NCBI GenBank assembly: GCA_905211615.1
Contig: CAJMBB010000118.1
Location: forward strand, 1 to 5,986
Source of the DNA: an uncultured Collinsella sp.
GTDB lineage: Bacteria > Actinomycetota > Coriobacteriia > Coriobacteriales > Coriobacteriaceae
Reading direction: 5' to 3'
Length of the DNA stretch: 5,986 nucleotides
In this document: positions 5,933-5,986 of the stretch, piece after piece
Layout of the letters: each line of letters begins with the position of its first letter
How positions within the stretch are numbered: the first letter of the stretch is position 1
Notes under the pieces: generated by a model
The model's input: the letters and a program-made list of their open reading frames with translations, nothing else
Databases searched by the model: none
Told to the model about the DNA's origin: nothing
Program-made: the position numbers and the translations under genes

Positions 5933-5986
5933 AAGTTGCGGTGAAATAGGGATTGAATAGCGGCTTTAAACCGCCAAACAGTCCTT
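5933..5986. repeat. Palindromic intergenic repeat, copy 2 (cut by window end)
   Basis: The first 31 bases (5933-5963) are identical to 5591-5621. The next 23 bases match copy 1 at 15 positions. Here the inner stem is perfect: GCGG (5960-5963) pairs with CCGC (5971-5974) around the loop CTTTAAA. In copy 1 the same positions form only three pairs. The final bases GTCCTT match the start of the copy 1 right arm, so the rest of the right arm should lie just beyond the window. Confidence 0.75.

Larger units (their letters stand above)
5584..5986. other. Repeat-rich non-coding region downstream of rsmB
   Basis: No credible gene is visible in these 403 bases. The region is clearly AT-richer than the genes. 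It holds two copies of a palindromic repeat at its two ends, an element with 32-base inverted ends between them, and one possible promoter. Between 5660 and 5733 I see nothing I can name. The single longer open frame touching this region runs on the - strand mostly antisense to rsmB and is not a gene candidate. I found no T-tailed terminator for rsmB. Confidence 0.75.

Noticed and set aside
5591..5963. CRISPR array, because of an exact 31-base direct repeat
   Set aside because: There are only two copies, separated by 311 bases instead of a 30-40 base spacer, and no cas gene is in view. The palindromic unit is longer than the exact core.

Overview
The window looks like a stretch of chromosome from a GC-rich actinobacterium of the class Coriobacteriia, most likely Collinsella or a close relative. 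This is inferred from protein flavour, from strongly C/G-ending codons in priA and def, and from a gene order usually seen in Firmicutes. It is not proven by any marker in the window. All four genes are on the + strand, in the conserved order priA - def - fmt - rsmB.

Layout. Bases 2-2389 encode primosomal helicase PriA, whose 5' end lies beyond the window. After an 18-base gap comes def (peptide deformylase, best start 2408, end 2944). Bases 2945-3265 are intergenic. They hold a long imperfect hairpin (2953-3048) and then a rho-independent terminator (3123-3160). fmt (3266-4186) and rsmB (4183-5583) follow and overlap by four bases (ATGA), so they are probably translationally coupled. From 5584 to the end there is no credible gene. 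That region is AT-richer and full of symmetry: two copies of a palindromic repeat with an identical 31-base core (5591-5621 and 5933-5963, the second cut by the window edge). Between them is a separate element with 32-base inverted ends (5734-5889) and internal hairpins.

How the genes work together. Def and Fmt act at opposite ends of the N-formylmethionine cycle: Fmt formylates initiator Met-tRNA and Def removes the formyl group from nascent proteins. RsmB methylates 16S rRNA in the ribosomal decoding region. PriA restarts stalled replication forks and is a long-standing neighbour of this translation cluster. The terminator between def and fmt suggests the ancestral operon is split here into two transcription units, priA-def and fmt-rsmB.

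Main points for a second look: (i) the nested repeats downstream of rsmB, the best candidate for an undescribed mobile or structured-RNA element; (ii) the long hairpin after def; (iii) a sharp switch from C-ending to T-ending codons at the def/fmt boundary that fades through rsmB; (iv) a non-canonical SAM-binding motif I in RsmB; (v) a PriA with apparently intact helicase motifs. I saw no CRISPR array, tRNA, rRNA, transposase, or defence or biosynthetic system.
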